Assembly (NCBI RefSeq): GCF_022414535.1
Contig: NZ_JADWYM010000016.1
Location: 1-64,000, forward strand
DNA length: 64,000 nucleotides
Direction of reading: 5' to 3'
Source: Streptomyces sp. MUM 2J
Lineage (GTDB): Bacteria > Actinomycetota > Actinomycetes > Streptomycetales > Streptomycetaceae
The notes beneath the pieces are model-generated. The model saw nothing but the letters and a program-made list of their open reading frames with translations. It ran no database searches and was not told the DNA's origin. Below are positions 61,301 to 64,000 of this stretch, piece by piece (the first letter of the stretch is position 1; each line of letters opens with the position of its first letter). Position numbers and translations under genes: made by a program.

Positions 61301-63184
61301 ACCGTTGACCACGCCCGCGTGCGTGATGGCGACGCCCTTGGGGGTCCCGGTGGATCCGGAGGTGAACATCACGTAGGCCAGGTCCTGCGGCCCTGCACGG
61401 ACGTCCCGGGCTACGGCGCCGGGGCCGTCCAAGTCCAGGTCATCGAGGTGAAGTACGCGCTGCCGGCACGTCGCCACGGTCGCCGCCGTCGCACGATCGG
61501 TCAGTACCAGGGCCGGACCGGCCGTGTTGAGCAGGAGGTCGACTCGCGCGGCCGGGTAGTCGGGGTCGATCGGCAGGTAGGCGCCACCGGCCTTGAGCAC
61601 GGCGAGGAGTGCGACCACCAGGTCCGCGGAGCGTGGCAACGCCACGGCGACCAGGGCATCCGGCCCGATGCCGCGGTCCTGCAGGACCGCGGCCAGCCGG
61701 CCCGCTCGGGCGTTGAGTCGCCGGTACGACAACGAGGTCTGCCCGGACACCACGGCTGTCGCGTCCGGTGTCCGCGCTGCTCGGGCGGCAACCAGCTCCG
61801 GCACCGTCGACGACGGCAGCGGCGCCGTCGTCTCGTTCAGCCGAGTCAGCCGGTCCCGTTCGGCACGGCTGAGCACGTCCACTGAGCCGAGCCGCGTGCC
61901 GGGTTCGGCGACCACCTGCCGCAGCACGCGCACATAGCGGTCGGCCAGGCTCTCGGCCGTGGAGTGGTCGAACAGTTCCGCGGCGTACTCGAGGCGCCCG
62001 TACGCGCGCCCGGACGGGTCCGGGACGATGTTGAAGAACAGGTCGAACTTCGCGGTGCCGGTCCCCGCCGGGACGGGGGTGACCCGCAGGTCCGGCATCT
62101 CGATCTCCGACCACGCGAACTGCCAGGCCAGCATGACCTGGAACAGCGGCTGGTAGGCGGTGGTCCGGTCCGGATCGAGCAGTTCCACCAGATGCTCGAA
62201 CGGAACGTCCTGGTTGTCGTACGCGGCAAGGGCCCGGTCCCGCACCTGCTCCAGCAGATCGCCGAACGACGGGTTCCCCGACAGGTCGACGCGCAGAACC
62301 CAGGTGTTGGCGAAGAAGCCGATCAGGTCCTCGAGTTGCTCGTCGGGGCGCCCCTCGATCGGGCTGCCGATCGAGAGGTCGTTGCCGGCGCCGAGGTGGT
62401 GCAGGAGTACCGCGAGCACGGCCTGGGCGACCATCGGCGCCGTGGCGCCACGGTCCGCGGCCAGCTTCCCGATGCCCGCGACCAGTGCCGGTTCCAGCTC
62501 GAAGTCGACATGGCCGCCACGGTGGCCTGGCGACGTCGGCCGCGGCCGGTCCAGCGGCAACTGCGTCGGCTGCGGCACCTCGGCCAGTTCCCGTCGCCAG
62601 TACTCCAGTTGCTCGGCGGCGACGCTGCCCGGATCCTTCTCGTCGCCCAGCATCCGCCGTTGCCACACCGTGTAGTCCTTGTACTGCACCGCAAGCGGCT
62701 CCCACTCCGGGGCGTGGCCCTCCCTCCGAGCGGTGTAGGCCGACAGCAGATCCCGCGTGAACGGCGCCATCGACGCCCCGTCCGCGGCGACGTGGTGGAG
62801 CACGAACACCAGCACGTGCTCCTGCGGGGAGACGCGGAAGACGGTGGTCCGCAAGGGCAGGTCCGTGTCCAGCGCGAACCCCGCTCGCACGACCTCGCGC
62901 ATCGCGTCGTCCAGTGCGTCCGCGGCCACGTCGACGACGCGGAACGGGACGACCGCCTCCTGCGGGGGCAGGATGCTCTGCTCCGGTGTGCCGTCCTCGT
63001 TCTCGACGAGCAGGGTGCGCAGGCTCTCGTGCCGGGTCACGACGTCGGTCAGCGCCGCGGCCAGGGCCGTCGTGTCCAGCGGTCCGTCCAGGCGCAGCAC
63101 GAACGGGATGTTGTACGTCGCGGACGGCCCTTCCAGACGGTGAAGGAACCACAGCCGGCGCTGGGCGAAGGACAACGGGATCAT
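55400..63184 (-). CDS. NRPS, two modules: C-A-T-E-C-A-T (first A predicted piperazate)
   Basis: This 2594-residue protein has C1 (HHVAADG, about 131), A1 (about 455-965), T1 (GGDSIRS, about 1003), an epimerase (HHLVVDGVSW, about 1188), C2 (HHALYDGWS, about 1690), A2 (about 1975-2480) and T2 (GGHSLLA, about 2536). The code read for A1 is DVFSVAAYAK, which matches what I recall for piperazic-acid domains of kutzneride, himastatin and polyoxypeptin lines. A2 reads DVFCNSSYAK, related but not assignable. The carrier before the epimerase has GGDS, as is usual, and C2 has the look of a D-L condensation domain, so residue one is D-configured. The ATG at 63184 has GAGGAG 7 nt upstream. It is flanked by 4- and 5-nt gaps: one translationally coupled operon with both NRPS neighbours. 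Confidence 0.95.
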   Translation of the reverse strand: MIPLSFAQRRLWFLHRLEGPSATYNIPFVLRLDGPLDTTALAAALTDVVTRHESLRTLLVENEDGTPEQSILPPQEAVVPFRVVDVAADALDDAMREVVRAGFALDTDLPLRTTVFRVSPQEHVLVFVLHHVAADGASMAPFTRDLLSAYTARREGHAPEWEPLAVQYKDYTVWQRRMLGDEKDPGSVAAEQLEYWRRELAEVPQPTQLPLDRPRPTSPGHRGGHVDFELEPALVAGIGKLAADRGATAPMVAQAVLAVLLHHLGAGNDLSIGSPIEGRPDEQLEDLIGFFANTWVLRVDLSGNPSFGDLLEQVRDRALAAYDNQDVPFEHLVELLDPDRTTAYQPLFQVMLAWQFAWSEIEMPDLRVTPVPAGTGTAKFDLFFNIVPDPSGRAYGRLEYAAELFDHSTAESLADRYVRVLRQVVAEPGTRLGSVDVLSRAERDRLTRLNETTAPLPSSTVPELVAARAARTPDATAVVSGQTSLSYRRLNARAGRLAAVLQDRGIGPDALVAVALPRSADLVVALLAVLKAGGAYLPIDPDYPAARVDLLLNTAGPALVLTDRATAATVATCRQRVLHLDDLDLDGPGAVARDVRAGPQDLAYVMFTSGSTGTPKGVAITHAGVVNGVQDLRRRTHVAAGSRMLAATSVNFDVSVFEMFTALTTGASVEIVRDVLELAERGGWSGTTVSAVPAVFSALLDQMAAGDADGPHIDVETVVFAGEALSCDLVHRVRDALPGVRVVNAYGQTESFYASTFTVPPQWTETGAIPVGTPLANMRAHVLGPELTPVPQGVTGELYVAGQVARGYHQDGPATAERFVACPSGPAGARMYRTGDLARWDADGRLRYAGRADHQAKVNGIRVEPTEVETVLAQHPAVGRAAVVVREDRTGTTRLVGYVARAGSGGADGDGDVSAGVPVEGLRRFAAERLPDYMVPARLVVLDRLPLTANGKLDRAALPEPEFSGTGYRAPRSGAERVLAEVYADVLGTGQVGVDDDFFAAGGDSIRSIQVVARARTRGVVISTREVFEHRTAARLAELVEGREEEEGKTLAELPGGGVGWAPLPPTAAHVLALGGGIGRFCMSAMLTLPEDIDRGGVVATLQAVLDRHDVLRSRLDRTGPGLRMQPAGTVDAEALVRQVAHGDVDVRAELDAAADRLDPDAGVMAQFVWFTSDAEADRLLIVLHHLVVDGVSWRILVPDLISAWQRVRGGHTPEPAGAGTSLRRWMRALADEAADPERVAELPVWREILAGDEPLLGAREVDRVRDVAATVDTVRVQVPAGVTETLLNTVPALFHGGVDDGLLAGLALALARWRGSRGTSGSSALVRLEGHGREEHLVPGADLSSTVGWFTSMYPVRLDVAGIDVAEAFAGGRAAGKAVKAVKEQLRAVPDNGVGYGLLRHLNPRTATELAGTRRPQIGFNYLGKASSTDIPEELRGLGWTPDTTYRDLTAAPDADMPVLSALEINAVATDAGDGDGGGAELTAYFGFPTGVLTREEVSELAWLWVEALTALARHATTPDAGGLTPSDAPLVAVGQEEIDAWEARFGKLARVWPATPAQSGILFQAMLAGASFDPYHIQLVFHLSGQVDPERMRRAGQALLDHHPALRAAFVNRAEGDVVQVVPESVTLPWRYLDLTAVDEPERTEAFERFLDQDRTTYFDADNPPLIRLALAALDPDRPELVLTAHHALYDGWSTPLLLQNLLMLYASGGDPTVLPGVRDFGDFLAWLARQDQDESARAWAAELEGIEEPALLAPDSATADDGRRDQVEIDLPLDEAHELVRRASELGITVNTLIQGAWALLLGQLTGRQDVVFGTTVSGRPPAVTDVESMVGMFINTVPVRVTYAPGDTVAEVLGRLQSRQADLAEHHYYGLAEIQKSAGVRSLFDTLVVFESYPVDREGLGAAGDAADGIAFTGLRPSAGNHYALCLTAAADPHLQLVIQYAPGVFDRDTVATYAARLVRFLRQTVADPGMRIAQIDSLEPGLRERMLARFDEAAVRARHVTLTELVESQVARTPDAVAVVAEGESLTYAELDARAERLAVALAERGVGPETVVSMVLPRTANAVVALLAVLKAGGAYLPVDPAYAAVRLPHVLTTARPHLVLADAGTRGLVPGTDIPVLLLDDVDLLVTTADTARAAARPKAGPENLAYVIYTSGSTGVPKGVGVTHTTVVNAVDALVAQAGGEPGRRVLVAASFGFDVATFETFAALTTGGTAEIVRDVLELAERDSWDVDVVCSVPSAFAELVDQLADRIRPTALNISGEVLTPVLAERVRTRWPEARVINSYGPSETFYATGHLLDPDEAYTTGVPIGRPFPGVRAYVLSPGLALLPPDTPGELYLAGAGRGYHRQPGLTADRFVPDPFGPPGSRMYRTGDLASLTPDGELQHLGRIDTQVKIRGYRVEPAEIEAALTSHPHIAQVAVVTQRPGDTAPYLAAYLVPADGESVPAADELRDHLAERLPEYMIPATCMPLDRLPLSPNGKLDLKALPAPGPTSGTPFRAPRTAREEVLAKLFAEVLGLERVGVDDGFFELGGHSLLATRLITRARAEIGMEIPIRKIFDLPTVAALAAWSEESAVPLRPALRRMIVEE

Positions 63185-63188
63185 CGTG

Positions 63189-64000
63189 CTACTCCTCAAC
63201 GTTCATCTGTCGCAGCTTGAGGCGGTTCGACCTGCCGGACTTCCCGATCCGGGCCGCCAACTCGGTGACGGTCCGATGGCGGAACACCGTCGTGACCTTC
63301 ACGTCGACACCGAGCTCGTTACGCAGGCGACCGACCAGCCGGGTCGCCAGCAGCGAATGCCCGCCGTTGTCGAAGAAGTCCGCGTCGACGCCGACCTCCT
63401 CCATCCCCAGCAGCTCGGCGAAGAGCCGGCAGAGGACTTCCTCGTTGTGATCGCGCGGCCCCCGCCCGGTCGCGGCCTCGGTGCGGTCCGGCGCGGGGAG
63501 CGCGCCACGGTCGAGCTTCCCGCTGGGTGTCCGGGGGAAGTGGGCGAGCGGCACGATCGCCGAGGGGACCATGTACTCCGGCAGATGCTCGCGAGTCAGC
63601 TCCGTCAGGGCCGTGATGTCCAGCTCGGCCGGATCCTTCGTACCGTTGCCCGGCACCACGTACGCGACCAGCCGGTGGTCATCGGCGCGGTCCTCCCGCG
63701 CCACGGCCACCGCGTCGTCGACATCGGGGTGCGAGGTCAGTACGTGCTCGATCTCGCCGAGTTCGATGCGGAACCCGCGGATCTTGACCTGGAAGTCGGA
63801 GCGGCCGATGTACTCGACCTGACCGTCCCGGTTCCATCGCACGACGTCGCCGGTGCGGTACATCCTGGAACCCGGCTCGCCGAAGGGGCAGGCGACGAAG
63901 CGGTTCGCGGTCAGCCCGGTCTGCCCGAGATAGCCCCTGGCCAGCTGGACGCCGGCGAGGTACAGCTCACCGGTGCCCCCGGGCGGGACCGGGGCCAGCG
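63189..64000 (-). CDS. NRPS, C-terminal part (A-T), continues past the window edge
   Basis: The frame is open from the right edge to a TAG at 63189. It encodes adenylation motifs from A6 (GELYLAGVQLARGYL) through A7 (YRTGDVVRW), A8 (GRSDFQVKIRGFRIELGEIE), A9 (LPEYMVP) and A10 (PSGKLDR), then a carrier domain (NGGHSLLATRL), with no epimerase. The specificity code lies outside the window. It is the gene immediately upstream of the two-module NRPS, 4 nt apart, so the line continues to the right. Confidence 0.95.
   Translation of the reverse strand, partial: LAPVPPGGTGELYLAGVQLARGYLGQTGLTANRFVACPFGEPGSRMYRTGDVVRWNRDGQVEYIGRSDFQVKIRGFRIELGEIEHVLTSHPDVDDAVAVAREDRADDHRLVAYVVPGNGTKDPAELDITALTELTREHLPEYMVPSAIVPLAHFPRTPSGKLDRGALPAPDRTEAATGRGPRDHNEEVLCRLFAELLGMEEVGVDADFFDNGGHSLLATRLVGRLRNELGVDVKVTTVFRHRTVTELAARIGKSGRSNRLKLRQMNVEE

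Overview
The window is high-GC actinomycete DNA, almost certainly from Streptomyces or a close relative. The signs are GC-rich third codon positions, purine-rich ribosome binding sites, GTG and TTG starts, hairpin terminators without U-tracts, rare TTA codons, and families such as LmbU, LAL-type LuxR, GlxA-type AraC and modular PKS/NRPS.

Left part (1 to about 15,400) is chromosomal and accessory. It holds the start of an acetyl-CoA synthetase gene, a small membrane protein, a large LAL-type LuxR regulator, an SGNH-hydrolase remnant, an orphan NarL-type response regulator, two hydrolases, a GlxA-type AraC regulator, a Rox-like FAD monooxygenase, a serine-hydrolase-family protein with altered catalytic residues, and a PaiB-like FMN protein.

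From about 15,860 to the right edge lies a hybrid PKS-NRPS gene cluster that continues past 64,000. An LmbU-family regulator and a domesticated, probably catalytically dead IS701-like protein (two TTA codons) mark its left side. A minus-strand run of genes (44,773 to 21,469) encodes a free carrier protein, a P450, a thioesterase-fold protein with a Cys nucleophile, a KSQ loading module, three extension modules (KR; DH-ER-KR; no reduction) and a C-A-T NRPS module. The A domain of that NRPS module has lost its key residues. Downstream are an ornithine-type N-hydroxylase and a type II thioesterase. A second minus-strand NRPS run enters from the right edge: ...A-T | C-A-T-E-C-A-T | C-A-NMT-T-TE, followed by another type II thioesterase. 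Between the two runs sit a proline-3-hydroxylase-like dioxygenase, a PhyH-family dioxygenase and an HpgT-like aminotransferase.

Working model (inference): the PKS makes a branched 3-keto-7-hydroxy acyl chain that can close to a tetrahydropyran hemiketal. This chain acylates a beta-hydroxy amino acid that is made on the free carrier protein by the P450 and moved in trans by the Cys-type acyltransferase onto the dead-A module. The remaining NRPS modules add further residues, one apparently a D-configured piperazate (specificity code and N-hydroxylase agree), and the last module N-methylates and cyclises. This is the logic of the azinothricin / A83586C / aurantimycin / polyoxypeptin class of cyclic depsipeptides.

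The most unexpected signal is a 16-bp inverted repeat, GTCCCGCYGACGGGAC (one copy with a single mismatch). It occurs five times, always intergenic and always in the same orientation relative to a neighbouring gene: the Rox-like monooxygenase, the PaiB-like gene, the N-hydroxylase, the 2OG hydroxylase and the HpgT-like aminotransferase. It looks like the operator of one regulator linking the cluster to flanking genes.
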